A program made the translations under genes and the position numbers. Of a stretch of 64,000 bases of DNA, positions 9,047 through 18,583 are shown piece by piece; position 1 is the first letter of the stretch, and every line of letters starts with the position of its first letter. The notes beneath the pieces are model-generated. The model did not search any database and was not told the DNA's origin. It was given only the letters and a program-made list of their open reading frames with translations. The stretch comes from Saprospiraceae bacterium. GTDB lineage: Bacteria > Bacteroidota > Bacteroidia > Chitinophagales > Saprospiraceae. Location of the stretch: contig JAHDEC010000006.1 in NCBI GenBank assembly GCA_020629035.1, positions 1 through 64,000 on the forward strand. The letters run 5' to 3'.

Positions 9047-9291
9047 AAACTGATATATATATAGGGGGTTAATATGTCTTTCGAATAGCACTATAAACTA
9101 GCGGTTTTCGACTTTCCATTTACGGCAATAAATCCGGAGAGAATCTATTGGTAAAAATCTGTGTTTTTCGTTTCGTTTTGATTTTCAATGACATAAATAT
9201 ATCAATTAATAAATATCTAAGTTAATCTAGAGCTTACTAATCTAAAATAATTCAATATTTAACAATTTGCCTGTGCTTCTATTTATTGAAT
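9047..9291 (-). other. Gene-free stretch with two short tandem leader-like reading frames
   Basis: This is part of the 412-base gap between the desaturase and HAD genes. On the minus strand a 24-codon frame (ATG at 9194, TAA at 9122-9120) is followed immediately by a 16-codon frame (ATG at 9119, TAA at 9071-9069), which ends 22 bases before the hairpin at 9046. The layout of short ORFs, then a terminator, then a gene resembles an attenuator or a small structured RNA. At this length the frames may be chance. The rest of the gap (8880-8985 and 9195-9291) is AT-rich with nothing I can identify. Confidence 0.25.
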
Positions 9292-10230
9292 TTATTTCAA
9301 CTTTCGTGTTACTACCTTCGTGTGAAAATCTAGATGGCTATCCTTATCATTTACTAAGGCTGGTTTTAGCTGTTTGTTCAATGCTGGTAATTGGTAAAAA
9401 GGGACGGCTGGATAGGCATGGTGTTCTGCATGGTATGGCATATTCCACATCCACCACTTTAACCACCTGGGAGCTCTTATACTTCTTGTTTTTTCTAAAA
9501 TATCACCATCATGCGGAAGACCATTATGCTCCATAGCTAAATAATAAGCTAGTAAACTATGCCCCACTAATTGTCCTATAAATAAACTGTAAAAAGCGGC
9601 ATCTATAAAAATGGCCAAGTAGCCGATAACTGAGTAAATCAATAAGACAACCCAACTCTCAATAAAGATCTTTTTAATATTCCGTCGCTTAATAAATGGA
9701 AAAACATGCTTTCTTATAATAGTTGGCGAACCCAAAGCTCCGGTAACAAGAAGCATTACTTTAAATAAAAACAGTGGCAAACCACTTAACCAGGCCAAAT
9801 AAGATGGCAATAAGCTAATGATCGAAGGCACGGGTCTATTCCCTAAGGAAATTTCAGGGTCCTTACCTGGAATATGAGTATAACTATGATGCTCAAAATG
9901 AAAATCCTTAAACATCGATGAGGGGTACAAATAAGCAATTCCTGCAAAAAAAGCAACCAGTCTATTAAGGCGATTACTGGCAAAAGCTGTCTTATGGATC
10001 GTTTCGTGTTCGCAAGCAAACATAGCACAAACAATACAGGCATAAAGGACATAAAACACTAAAGAAATCCAAAAGCGACCATCCCATGTCACTACTAAAC
10101 CCACTGAAGCCAAAATAAATAAGAAATACTGAATAGCAAATCGACTACTTGCTGGATGATTTGAGCGAATAGTTAGTTGAGCTAAAACTTTCTTATCAAC
10201 CAAATCTGTGGTATGGAATTGTGCTTGCAT
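9292..10230 (-). CDS. Membrane fatty acid desaturase family protein
   Basis: A 312-residue integral membrane protein with the three histidine clusters of the FA_desaturase family: HETIH (75-79), HFEHH (111-115) and HAEHH (267-271). These bind the di-iron centre that inserts double bonds or hydroxyl groups into acyl chains, or acts on carotenoid- or sphingolipid-like substrates. Hydrophobic segments flank the boxes (about 33-72, 90-104, 135-170, 190-232). It stands alone on the minus strand, with a divergent FG-GAP gene upstream. The precise substrate cannot be decided. Confidence 0.87.
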   Translation of the reverse strand: MQAQFHTTDLVDKKVLAQLTIRSNHPASSRFAIQYFLFILASVGLVVTWDGRFWISLVFYVLYACIVCAMFACEHETIHKTAFASNRLNRLVAFFAGIAYLYPSSMFKDFHFEHHSYTHIPGKDPEISLGNRPVPSIISLLPSYLAWLSGLPLFLFKVMLLVTGALGSPTIIRKHVFPFIKRRNIKKIFIESWVVLLIYSVIGYLAIFIDAAFYSLFIGQLVGHSLLAYYLAMEHNGLPHDGDILEKTRSIRAPRWLKWWMWNMPYHAEHHAYPAVPFYQLPALNKQLKPALVNDKDSHLDFHTKVVTRKLK

Positions 10231-10393
10231 TGTACTAAAAATACAACATTGAACAAAAAAGAAAAAATCTTCTCAATATCCGTTAGTCTCCTTAGCTAAT
10301 TTAAGCTAGTCTTAAAAATTAACGGTAGTGCTTTAGTAGCATAGAAATACTTGTTATATCTTGAGGATTAGCAATTTACAGCAATCATTAAAC

Positions 10394-11509
10394 ATGAAAT
10401 TATTATTCATACAAATTAGTCTTTCATTATTATCTGTCCCACTTCTTGCCCAAGATGTTACTTTCTTCAACTATAATGGCTTCTTGTCTATCGGAACTCA
10501 AACCAATAGAACGGCAGGAACTACGCTTGTTGACATTGACAAAGATGGAGATTTAGATGCTTTAATTGCCAATGGTAGGCATTGGGCTGAACAAAACTAT
10601 ATTTATTTCAATAATGGGAAAGGAGCTTTTAAGACTGCTACTCCGTTAGGAAAATATTTAGATGCTTCCTATGCGCTAAAAAGTGCTGATTTTAATCAAG
10701 ATGGGCATTTGGATATTGTGGTGGCTAATGATAATACCCCAAATAAAATCTACTTGGCTAATGAAGATCTTGAATTTAAATACTATGCTTCTTTTGGGAA
10801 TGAGCTTTTACCATCTAGAAACTTAGCCATTGCTGATATGGACAATGATGGTGATATCGACATCGTTATTTCAAATAGAAAAGCATCCAATGAAATTTGC
10901 CTAAATGATGGGAATGGTAATTTTAGCACAACCAAGCTTTTTGGATCTAAGGATAAACAAACTATTCAAACCCAAATATTCGATATCAATCAGGATGGTT
11001 TCCTAGACCTAATCACTGCTAATCGAAAATCAAAAAACGAAATATTTCTGAACGATGGAAACATGGGATTTGAAACCATCATCGAGTTTGGAGAAGCATC
11101 AGATGTTAGTCGATCACTGGATCTTGCAGATTTCGATAAGGATGGCTTGGTCGATATTTTAACCGGAAATATTGGCGGGAAGAACACGATTACTTATGGT
11201 GATAAGGATATGAAATTCAGTCGGGTTTTTGAAATGGAAGAAGAAAATGCTACCACTTCCATTCGAGCCGCAGATCTAAATAATGATGGTTATATGGATA
11301 TAATCGAAGGAAATGATGAAGAGTCAACTTTTGTCTATCTAGGCAATGCTAATGAGGAATTCACCAAAATCGAACTGGGCGAACAAATTTACTTTGACAC
11401 TTACCATATCGAAATCGGTGATCTAAACAATGACGGATATTTAGATATTATTGAATCAAATTCTGGAGAACTAAATATCTATTATTTAACCAAACCTATT
11501 GATAAATAA
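10394..11509 (+). CDS. FG-GAP/VCBS repeat secreted protein
   Basis: An exported protein of about 371 residues, with the start taken at 10394 because MKLLFIQISLSLLSVP is a signal peptide ending near LLAQ; the ATG at 10361 only adds polar residues. It contains seven calcium-binding-like repeats of the form DxDxDGxxD, each followed by a hydrophobic strand: DIDKDGDLD, DFNQDGHLD, DMDNDGDID, DINQDGFLD, DFDKDGLVD, DLNNDGYMD, DLNNDGYLD. These form an integrin-alpha-like seven-bladed propeller. There is no T9SS tail, unlike most such neighbours, so it may stay periplasmic. Ligand unknown. Confidence 0.85.
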   Translation: MKLLFIQISLSLLSVPLLAQDVTFFNYNGFLSIGTQTNRTAGTTLVDIDKDGDLDALIANGRHWAEQNYIYFNNGKGAFKTATPLGKYLDASYALKSADFNQDGHLDIVVANDNTPNKIYLANEDLEFKYYASFGNELLPSRNLAIADMDNDGDIDIVISNRKASNEICLNDGNGNFSTTKLFGSKDKQTIQTQIFDINQDGFLDLITANRKSKNEIFLNDGNMGFETIIEFGEASDVSRSLDLADFDKDGLVDILTGNIGGKNTITYGDKDMKFSRVFEMEEENATTSIRAADLNNDGYMDIIEGNDEESTFVYLGNANEEFTKIELGEQIYFDTYHIEIGDLNNDGYLDIIESNSGELNIYYLTKPIDK

Positions 11510-11586
11510 TACCTTTGGAATAGCTTAAATCATTATGTTTTTAATGTAAAAAATCAACCCTTTTTAGAGGAATTAAACAGATCAAA

Positions 11587-12615
11587 ATGCACATTAGTAA
11601 AGCCATTAAATACCTAGCTCTGTGCGTCATACTTCCAGTGATTGTCTATGCATGTATACCCAACAACAACCGTGAAAGTTTTGGCGAGTTTCCAGACACA
11701 CCCACAAACTTAACCGAGTTTAATACTGAATATGATGATTACAACTCGACAGGTCCCAGTTTTGGCGAAACTTTTCCTTTTTGCTTCTCCTCAAATAGAA
11801 AAAGTAATGGAGATCACTATGACATTATCTATAAACTGATGTCCATTGAATTTTCTAAAGATGATCGTGAACTCAGGATTTTTAATAACACCAGTGGAAA
11901 TCTGAGTGTTGTCATCGAAAACAACAATATAGCCAATGCCATGAATAAAATAAATACATCCTCAGACGAATTTGGGCCTTACTTAATTCCTAGAGGTTTA
12001 GTAAGTGGATCATCGAATCCAAATAATCGATATGAATCATATATTCTAATGTATTCGAGTGAACATGATGGCAATCAAGATATTTTGTACACACACAATC
12101 TTGATGATGAAAGCTACCTTGAACCTATCAAAATAGATTTTCTAAATTCACCTTTCGATGATGCATATCCAAGTCTAAACATGGATAATTCAACCGTATT
12201 TTTTAGCTCTAATAGAGCAGGTGAGTATAATATATATTCACACGAAATGGACAGTTCACAAGACATTCTAGACCTCTTAGTAAGCAATAATGCTGAGTCA
12301 AGATTGGATACGGTTTTATCCTCAGCTTTTGATGACCAATGTCCTTTTATCAATGAAAAAATACTGGTCTTTTCTTCGAACCGAGAAGGAGGTTTTGGTG
12401 GATACGATTTATACTATGCTCTGTGGGAAGACAACGAATGGTCAGCACCGATAAATTTTGGTGAAAAAATTAATACAGAACATGATGAGTTTAGACCTAT
12501 TGTTAGACAACAATGGGATTTTAATAATGACATCATGATTTTCTCATCTAATCAACCAGGCGGTATGGGAGGTTTTGATTTGTACTATGTGGGGATCTTA
12601 GAGCTTAGGGAATAG
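11587..12615 (+). CDS. PD40 (WD40-like) beta-propeller lipoprotein
   Basis: A 342-residue protein with a lipoprotein-like signal (hydrophobic stretch ending IVYAC, Cys at about 23). Repeated PD40 blades are visible: CFSSNRKSNGD, FFSSNRAGEYNIY, FSSNREGGFGGYDLYYA and FSSNQPGGMGGFDLYYV. The GGFDLYY form is the same as in PorE/OmpA-linked propellers of the T9SS apparatus and gliding proteins, but no OmpA domain is present here. It is likely an envelope-bound sensor or scaffold. It follows the FG-GAP gene by 77 bases on the same strand. Confidence 0.78.
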   Translation: MHISKAIKYLALCVILPVIVYACIPNNNRESFGEFPDTPTNLTEFNTEYDDYNSTGPSFGETFPFCFSSNRKSNGDHYDIIYKLMSIEFSKDDRELRIFNNTSGNLSVVIENNNIANAMNKINTSSDEFGPYLIPRGLVSGSSNPNNRYESYILMYSSEHDGNQDILYTHNLDDESYLEPIKIDFLNSPFDDAYPSLNMDNSTVFFSSNRAGEYNIYSHEMDSSQDILDLLVSNNAESRLDTVLSSAFDDQCPFINEKILVFSSNREGGFGGYDLYYALWEDNEWSAPINFGEKINTEHDEFRPIVRQQWDFNNDIMIFSSNQPGGMGGFDLYYVGILELRE

Positions 12616-12763
12616 CAAAGTAACACCCAAAGACTACAAATGATCCCCATACCATCTAACAGTCATTAACATACTAAACCTTTCCAAAGGAACAGCTACA
12701 AAAGGTAAGATTTATGGCTTAAGACTCAAACCAGTTTAGTTATTAAACCAACATTGGACCACC

Positions 12764-13600
12764 CTATTCTATCACTACATCCATCGACGTTTTTATGCCT
12801 ACCATAAAGAAACCAAGAGCACTATCTCCACTAATATTTGTCCCAACATTAGCTGGAGGAGGACTAAACAAACCTGCTTGTCCGTAGACTGCTTGATCTA
12901 CGCTCGAAATATAATTAAACGCTGCTTTAGAAAGACCGTAAGCCTCCACGACCACTGTATCTCCTGCAGCATATGTTCCGTCTGCAATCACAAAATCCTC
13001 AAACAGAACACCATCTACCATCTCATCATTTACACTGAACATATAATCCAAGGTCAATTCTTCAGTTAGCTGTTTAGGCACAATAGAAAAAAGAAAGAAA
13101 TCTCCTGGACCGGCCGGCTCCTGGATACTCGTAAAAATGCTATAAATAGGACGTTCTACAATCTCGCCAGTTTCACCATCCTGTTCTTCAATATAGGAAG
13201 TAATAGCAGCATAAGCATCTAGTAATTCTAGTGATCGATTTGCCACATCACTAGCCTGACTTACTTTATCATTGTACAAAATTTCGATGCTAACACTATC
13301 ACCATCTTTTAAGGGCATTGGTTCAGCAAACTCATACCGTCCTTCATCTGTTTCGACAAGATTGTATGTCAAATCTCCATTGGTAATGCTTACTTCCGCA
13401 CCAGTGGCAAACTCCTTAGCATCAGCACCTAAATAATTATTGCTGAGCGATAAAATGACATACTGATCATCGGGATCGTCGGTTATGAGTCCATCAACTA
13501 CCAGCTTAAGATTATCACCATTATTCAGATCAAGATCTGCAGGTTCTTCACAGGCAAAAGCAAGGCTTATTATTGCTAAAAAAATTAATAGGTTTTTCAT
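12764..13600 (-). CDS. DUF4249 domain lipoprotein (TonB receptor partner)
   Basis: A 278-residue lipoprotein (lipobox LAFAC, Cys17, followed by EEPADLDL). The start of the mature part, LVVDGLITDDPDDQYVILS, followed by ATGAEVSITNGD, is the DUF4249 pattern: an Ig-like carboxypeptidase-type domain that accompanies TonB receptors in Bacteroidota. DUF4249 proteins are thought to be surface lipoproteins helping nutrient capture, as SusD-like proteins do for other receptors, but the ligand is unknown. At 278 residues it seems shorter than many family members. The TonB receptor gene ends only 3 bases upstream, so the two form one unit. Confidence 0.85.
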   Translation of the reverse strand: MKNLLIFLAIISLAFACEEPADLDLNNGDNLKLVVDGLITDDPDDQYVILSLSNNYLGADAKEFATGAEVSITNGDLTYNLVETDEGRYEFAEPMPLKDGDSVSIEILYNDKVSQASDVANRSLELLDAYAAITSYIEEQDGETGEIVERPIYSIFTSIQEPAGPGDFFLFSIVPKQLTEELTLDYMFSVNDEMVDGVLFEDFVIADGTYAAGDTVVVEAYGLSKAAFNYISSVDQAVYGQAGLFSPPPANVGTNISGDSALGFFMVGIKTSMDVVIE

Positions 13601-13603
13601 AGA

Positions 13604-15928
13604 TTAGAATTTTAAATTGTAAGTAAATGCTGGAATAATAGAAAACAAATAAATTTTGGTCGCGCTTGAAATTTCAGGATTTTGTGCGTCTTGGCTAAAC
13701 TCAAAACTGAAAGCATTTTTTCTAGCATATGCATTATAAACACTAATATTTAAGCTCTGATCAATTTTACCAAATAGCTTTTTTGTAGGATTATAAGTCG
13801 CTGCAAGATCCAGTCGATGATAAGCTGGCATACGTTCCCCATTTCTATCTGAATAGATAGGAATCGGCTTACCAAACTGATAATATTTGCCAGTCGGGAA
13901 GGTTACCGCATTACCGGTCTGATATACCCAGTTACCAGAAATATTCCATTTCTTCGTCAAATCATAGGAGGCAATAATCGCTAAATCATGCGTTCGATCA
14001 TACTTCGCGCTGTACCAACCTCCATTATTAATTTCATCTATTTTCTTCTGTGTTTTCCCTAAAGTATAAGCTATCCAACCGGTTAACTTTCCAGTATTCT
14101 TTTGCAGCAATAATTCGAGTCCCATAGATCTAGCCTTACCAATCCTCAACTCACCTTCTAAGCGTTGGTTTAGCAAAAGTTGGGCATAATCTTTAAAGTC
14201 TACTGCGTTGTAAAATTGTTTATAATAAACTTCTGCTGATAGCTCATAATCATTACCTTCTATGTTTTTAAAGTAACCCAAGGCCCACTGATCAGCAGTT
14301 TGTGGTTTAATATTAGGGCTGCTTAGAAACCAAACATCCAGCGGAGATGCAGTCGTTGTATTACTGGCAAGGTGGATGTATTGACTGGTTCGGTTGTAGC
14401 TAAATTTTAGGGAATTTGAAGTATTTAATCGATATCTCATACCAAATCTAGGTTCTAGATTCGCATAACTTTGATAGACCTCGTTTTTCTCATAATCTGT
14501 GGAATCCACATATTCGTAATCCTCATTATAATTATAAACTGTCTGCTTCCCAAGATTCAATAAATTCGAAACTCGAAGTCCGTAATTAATCTTGATGGCA
14601 TCGTTTACTTCTAATTCATGAGAAACATAGACTCCATTCTCTAAGGCTCTTCCTCGTTGAATTTCAAGAATATCAAAAATAGACTCACCAGTTCCTTTCG
14701 CGGTTCCTGGGTCTAAGGTGTGCAGGGTAGATGCTAGGCCATATCGTAGCGTGTTTTTAGGGTTTAGATAATGTACCAAATCATACTTGACACCGTAATC
14801 AATCAACTGTGAGGTCCATTCAAACCCTTCAACACCACCCGTCTGATTTAAGGCATAATCGTAATCACTAGCATAAATACTTAGATTAGAAAACAACTTA
14901 GGACTAAACAAATGATTCCATCTTAAAGTGGCTGTTCTATTGCCATAATTAATCGCAAACTCCTCTCCCTGCCCCATTAAATCATTACCTGTGTAAAGGG
15001 ATAAAAACAAACGGTCTTTTTCACCTAAATCAAAATTTACCTTACCATTCAGATCATAGAAATACAATCGATTATCGTGTATAGTAGTATCTCTTGATAA
15101 GGGTAAAAATAGGTCAGCATAAGTCCTTCTTGCTGCAAACATAGCCGAACCTTTCTTGCCTATCGGGCTCTCAAGATTCAGTCTACTTGAAATTAATCCG
15201 ATACCTGCTGAACCACTAAATTTCTTGGAATTTCCATCCTTCATACGTACATCAACTACTGAAGAAAGTCGACCTCCATATCTTGCGGGCATAGCTCCCT
15301 TGTAGAACTGGACATCCTTGATTGCATCAGCATTGAACACAGAAAAGAAACCCAACAAATGGGAAGCATTGTATACTGGTGCTTCGTCTAAGAGGATTAA
15401 GTTCTGGTCTACATTTCCACCTCGCACGTAAAAACCGCTACTACCCTCACCTGCCGTGGCAACACCAGGCAAAAACTGAATGCCTTTAATAATGTCTACC
15501 TCGCCCATCAGTGCTGGCATTTTTTTCAATGCTGCAATATCTACATTCACCTTACTCATCTGCACTTCTTCGACTCGTTCATTTTCAGCCTTGGCTGAGA
15601 TTACAAGCTCTTCCATAAACAAACCTGCCGTGCTTAACTCGATGTCCATCACTGTATTTTCTTGCAGGGAAAGTTGTTTACTTTCATCCGCATATCCGAC
15701 ATACGAGAAGTTAATGTCGTACTCTCCCTTTTCTACGGTAATCGAATAAAAACCATAGACATTACTCACCGTTCCCTCCTGAATATTGGGAATATAAAGA
15801 CTGGCATTAATGAGCTCCTCACCTGAGGAAGCATCCCTAATGTGGCCGCTCAATGTCACTTTTTCTTGTGAAAAGCCCATCATGCTGTAAAGCATCATCA
15901 TCAAAAATATAATACTTGTTTGCTTCAT
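13604..15928 (-). CDS. TonB-dependent receptor with N-terminal carboxypeptidase-like domain
   Basis: A 774-residue outer-membrane receptor. A signal peptide (to about 20) leads into a CarboxypepD-like domain (LSGHIRDASSGEELINASLYI, about 24-105). The plug domain (about 120-230) includes VDIIKGIQFLPGVATAGEGSSG, FYVRGGNVDQNLILLDEAPV and ARYGGRLSSVVDVRMKDG, and a 22-strand-type barrel ends in an aromatic residue (FTYNLKF). It imports an unknown ligand using TonB energy. There is no N-terminal signalling (STN) domain, so it is not a classical FecA-type sigma regulator. It sits downstream of an ECF sigma/barrel cassette and 3 bases ahead of a DUF4249 lipoprotein. Confidence 0.92.
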   Translation of the reverse strand: MKQTSIIFLMMMLYSMMGFSQEKVTLSGHIRDASSGEELINASLYIPNIQEGTVSNVYGFYSITVEKGEYDINFSYVGYADESKQLSLQENTVMDIELSTAGLFMEELVISAKAENERVEEVQMSKVNVDIAALKKMPALMGEVDIIKGIQFLPGVATAGEGSSGFYVRGGNVDQNLILLDEAPVYNASHLLGFFSVFNADAIKDVQFYKGAMPARYGGRLSSVVDVRMKDGNSKKFSGSAGIGLISSRLNLESPIGKKGSAMFAARRTYADLFLPLSRDTTIHDNRLYFYDLNGKVNFDLGEKDRLFLSLYTGNDLMGQGEEFAINYGNRTATLRWNHLFSPKLFSNLSIYASDYDYALNQTGGVEGFEWTSQLIDYGVKYDLVHYLNPKNTLRYGLASTLHTLDPGTAKGTGESIFDILEIQRGRALENGVYVSHELEVNDAIKINYGLRVSNLLNLGKQTVYNYNEDYEYVDSTDYEKNEVYQSYANLEPRFGMRYRLNTSNSLKFSYNRTSQYIHLASNTTTASPLDVWFLSSPNIKPQTADQWALGYFKNIEGNDYELSAEVYYKQFYNAVDFKDYAQLLLNQRLEGELRIGKARSMGLELLLQKNTGKLTGWIAYTLGKTQKKIDEINNGGWYSAKYDRTHDLAIIASYDLTKKWNISGNWVYQTGNAVTFPTGKYYQFGKPIPIYSDRNGERMPAYHRLDLAATYNPTKKLFGKIDQSLNISVYNAYARKNAFSFEFSQDAQNPEISSATKIYLFSIIPAFTYNLKF

Positions 15929-16007
15929 TGTTTTGTTTTATTTGGGCATAGGAATGGCTGGTAATACTTATGTAAAACATATGTCGACCCTTATGCTTTG
16001 TTGTTAT

Positions 16008-17477
16008 TTAAATCCTCTTATACACACCGAAATCGGCCCTGAGGTATTGTCTTGGAAGTACTAAACGCTTGTCTAAATTCAGCGATATTCCAATGTTTGT
16101 TTGATTATTTAAATGATATTTAAAACCTGTCCCGGCGTAAACTGCAAATTCTGGCAGTGGAAAAGTAAAGCTTTGGTCTGCTTCTGGATCAAAAGCACCC
16201 ACTTCTACACCTTGGTTATAAACATAAATATTTGGTTCGGATAGCCTTATGAGTTGAACACCAAGTGTGAGCCCTACACCGGCATACCATTCGAACTGTT
16301 TAAGGCGTAAACGATAATTTAATCCAATAGGTAAACGAACCGAACTCACGGCAAATCGAATGGTTCCACTACCCTCGATTAAATCACCTGTTTTAAGATC
16401 AGCATCATCGTAAAATTTAATGATCAATGAATCACTATTTACACTGCTTGAAGATCTTAGTGTAGAAGACGAACCATCTTGATATTCGAATGCTAATCCA
16501 AGATCTACATCCATATTCTGAACCGTATACATTAATCCAGAATTGAAACCTAAGCCATTATCATATAGGCGATTTGTCTTGACATGTAAGCCATATTGCT
16601 TATTGTTTTTAGCATTGATAGAGCTAATGCCATCTATGATCGTTGGATTCATCTCATCATATGGTTTAAACCCTACATAAGTGCTGTAGGCGATACCATA
16701 CTCAAATGGCTTAATAATCGGGCTAACATGCATTGTTGGTGAAGCTTCTTGTGCTAAACGTAGGGCTGCACGATTATGGATTAAGTTGTTCAATGCTGCT
16801 GGTTCTAGCAAAGCAATTTCGAATAATTGCTGAGTAGCAAGTCCAATAGCTGCATGTTGTGATTGACTAGTTATGCTCGGTTGATGCTTGCTTGTTGGTG
16901 GAGTATTCGCCTCAGAAACCTTAGGGAAACCTATTTGATTTATATTACTTGTGATTTGCTTAGTTTGCACTGGATTGCTTTCTACAGCTTTAGTCTTTGC
17001 CAGTGGTGATTTTATTTTCGGCCTTGAAGCGGTGGTTAGACCTGAGTTCGTTTTAGTTTTGGACGATTGAACTGGTTTACTAATAGTCTTTTTGTTGGTT
17101 TTGTCCAATGTTGTTTTTCTTGCCGGAGTTTTTGGTTCTTTAGAAACTATAGGCTGTGTGAGTGCTTGCTTTGTGCTTTGTTCCTGTTTAGTTGTTTCTT
17201 GTTCATTTGACTGCTCGGCCAGGTTTATCGAGGTATTACTGATTAATGCTTGTGTTTCTTTATGTTGCTCATTGCCTGCAAACCACCATGTGCTTGCAGC
17301 TATTCCAATGAGTAAAAAAGCGAGTGAAAACCACATAAAAAACGGTTTCTTTTCTCTTTTGGGAAAGCTTGGTTTGGCTTTGTCCCAAAGTTCTTCAGAA
17401 GGCACGTTCCAGCCATCTTCTGCAGGTGTATATTCTTCTAACCTTTTCTTAAAAAAATCATCCATTTTATTATTCAT
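16008..17477 (-). CDS. Single-TM protein with long polar linker and C-terminal outer-membrane-type beta-barrel; candidate anti-sigma partner
   Basis: A 489-residue protein in four visible parts. The short charged head (1-45) holds DDFFKKRLEEYTPAEDGW and a Trp-rich SEELWDKAKP motif. One transmembrane helix follows at about 46-66 (FFMWFSLAFLLIGIAASTWW). Then comes a ~180-residue Lys/Thr/Ser/Gln-rich linker, and from about 255 a C-terminal domain of alternating strands typical of the outer-membrane beta-barrel (OMP_b-brl) fold. The start overlaps the upstream ECF sigma gene by 8 bases, the usual place for an anti-sigma factor. An anti-sigma role for the head is inference; no ZAS or FecR motif is seen. 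A second copy of this design lies at 52923-54458. Confidence 0.75.
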   Translation of the reverse strand: MNNKMDDFFKKRLEEYTPAEDGWNVPSEELWDKAKPSFPKREKKPFFMWFSLAFLLIGIAASTWWFAGNEQHKETQALISNTSINLAEQSNEQETTKQEQSTKQALTQPIVSKEPKTPARKTTLDKTNKKTISKPVQSSKTKTNSGLTTASRPKIKSPLAKTKAVESNPVQTKQITSNINQIGFPKVSEANTPPTSKHQPSITSQSQHAAIGLATQQLFEIALLEPAALNNLIHNRAALRLAQEASPTMHVSPIIKPFEYGIAYSTYVGFKPYDEMNPTIIDGISSINAKNNKQYGLHVKTNRLYDNGLGFNSGLMYTVQNMDVDLGLAFEYQDGSSSTLRSSSSVNSDSLIIKFYDDADLKTGDLIEGSGTIRFAVSSVRLPIGLNYRLRLKQFEWYAGVGLTLGVQLIRLSEPNIYVYNQGVEVGAFDPEADQSFTFPLPEFAVYAGTGFKYHLNNQTNIGISLNLDKRLVLPRQYLRADFGVYKRI

Positions 17478-18021
17478 GGCTGTTAGTGATTAAAAGGTTT
17501 TCTAATTGTTTTTTCAATGTTCTTCGTGCTTTAGATAACTGAGATTTGGAAGTTCCTTCACTGATTCCCAGTTCTTTTGCAATTTCTTTATGTGTATAGC
17601 CTTCGATAACTGACATATTAAATACAATCCTATAACCTAAGGGTAATTGTTGCACTAGCATGGTCAGTTCTTTAGTGGCTAATTTATCGTAGATCGTTTC
17701 TGATTCGTCTGCATAGTAATTTGATTCTTCCTGATCAGACAAGGTGTTTACCCAGTTATGTTTTTTTAGGTATTTCAATGCTGCATTAACTAAGACTCTG
17801 CATGACCAAGTGGTAAAAGCACTTCTTGTAATATCAAATTGGTGTAGGTCTCTAAAAATCTGAACTAATCCTTCCTGAAATATATCATCTGCCTGAGATG
17901 AATTTTTAGCGTATCGCAAGCTCAACATATACCATCTTGTCCGGTATTCGTCATATAGCATTCGCTGTTCTTTTTCGTGACCAGCAACTGCCTTTTTTAT
18001 GATATGTTGAATCTTTTCCAA
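17470..18021 (-). CDS. RNA polymerase sigma factor, ECF/sigma-70 family
   Basis: A 183-residue ECF sigma factor. Region 2 spans about 22-90 (LYDEYRTRWYMLSLRYAKN, ADDIFQEGLVQIF, then FTTWSCRVLVN). Region 4 spans about 125-175 with the helix-turn-helix HKEIAKELGISEGTSKSQLS. It directs RNA polymerase to a small regulon, typically envelope functions. Its 3' end overlaps by 8 bases the membrane-anchored barrel gene, which should be its partner or controller. The TonB receptor and DUF4249 genes follow on the same strand and are candidate targets. Confidence 0.92.
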   Translation of the reverse strand: MEKIQHIIKKAVAGHEKEQRMLYDEYRTRWYMLSLRYAKNSSQADDIFQEGLVQIFRDLHQFDITRSAFTTWSCRVLVNAALKYLKKHNWVNTLSDQEESNYYADESETIYDKLATKELTMLVQQLPLGYRIVFNMSVIEGYTHKEIAKELGISEGTSKSQLSKARRTLKKQLENLLITNSHE

Positions 18022-18142
18022 ATCCTAATTACATACTTTATATCTACTTATGGGACAAAATAGTAAAAAGGGTTGCCTGAGGGTTAAAAAAAAAATGATA
18101 TGAAAGTTCTATGAGCTATACTAAGTCCTTGCCCTTTTACTA

Positions 18143-18550
18143 TTAGGCTAGCAATAAACTGCCCCAATAAAGCAATCCACTTAGGACGAAGCACAAAATC
18201 CATTGACCCAACTTAAGGTAGTTTTTGGGAAATTTTTTAGATATGCCTATACCGATTAACCAAGCAAGTCCGTAGCATAAGAAATAGGATGACAAAATCT
18301 TCAAAAGGTATGCTTCGTGCTGTAAATATTCAGTAAAATTAATGAGCGCTAAGCCTATACTCGCCAGTAATAAATCGACAGAAACCCAATGCCAGCCACT
18401 TCGAGCCATCGTCCACTTTTCTTGCTTGACATATCCATCATCTTTATCGGTAACTGGCTCAAACATCCTTATTTCCTTATCACCAATAAATGCGTGTAGC
18501 ATAAAGGCTAATAAGGTCAGGACATTTGCGACAAGAATAGGGATACTCAT
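18143..18550 (-). CDS. Four-helix membrane protein of unknown function
   Basis: A 135-residue integral membrane protein with four hydrophobic helices (about 3-22, 52-70, 82-104, 112-134). The loop between helices 1 and 2 is charged (DKEIRMFEPVTDKDDGYVKQEKW). I do not recognise the family. It lies on the minus strand, 33 bases downstream of the large T9SS protein and 121 bases upstream of the sigma factor, so co-transcription with either is uncertain. Confidence 0.65.
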   Translation of the reverse strand: MSIPILVANVLTLLAFMLHAFIGDKEIRMFEPVTDKDDGYVKQEKWTMARSGWHWVSVDLLLASIGLALINFTEYLQHEAYLLKILSSYFLCYGLAWLIGIGISKKFPKNYLKLGQWILCFVLSGLLYWGSLLLA

Positions 18551-18583
18551 AATTTCAACTATTAAAACATTTTCGAACTCACG

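Noticed and set aside
17092-17493. A 133-codon open frame on the plus strand, opposite the barrel/linker gene
   Set aside because: It lies fully within the minus-strand barrel protein gene, its translation is dominated by Cys/Ser/Val runs that mirror the Lys/Thr/Gln-rich linker read in reverse, and it has no domain.
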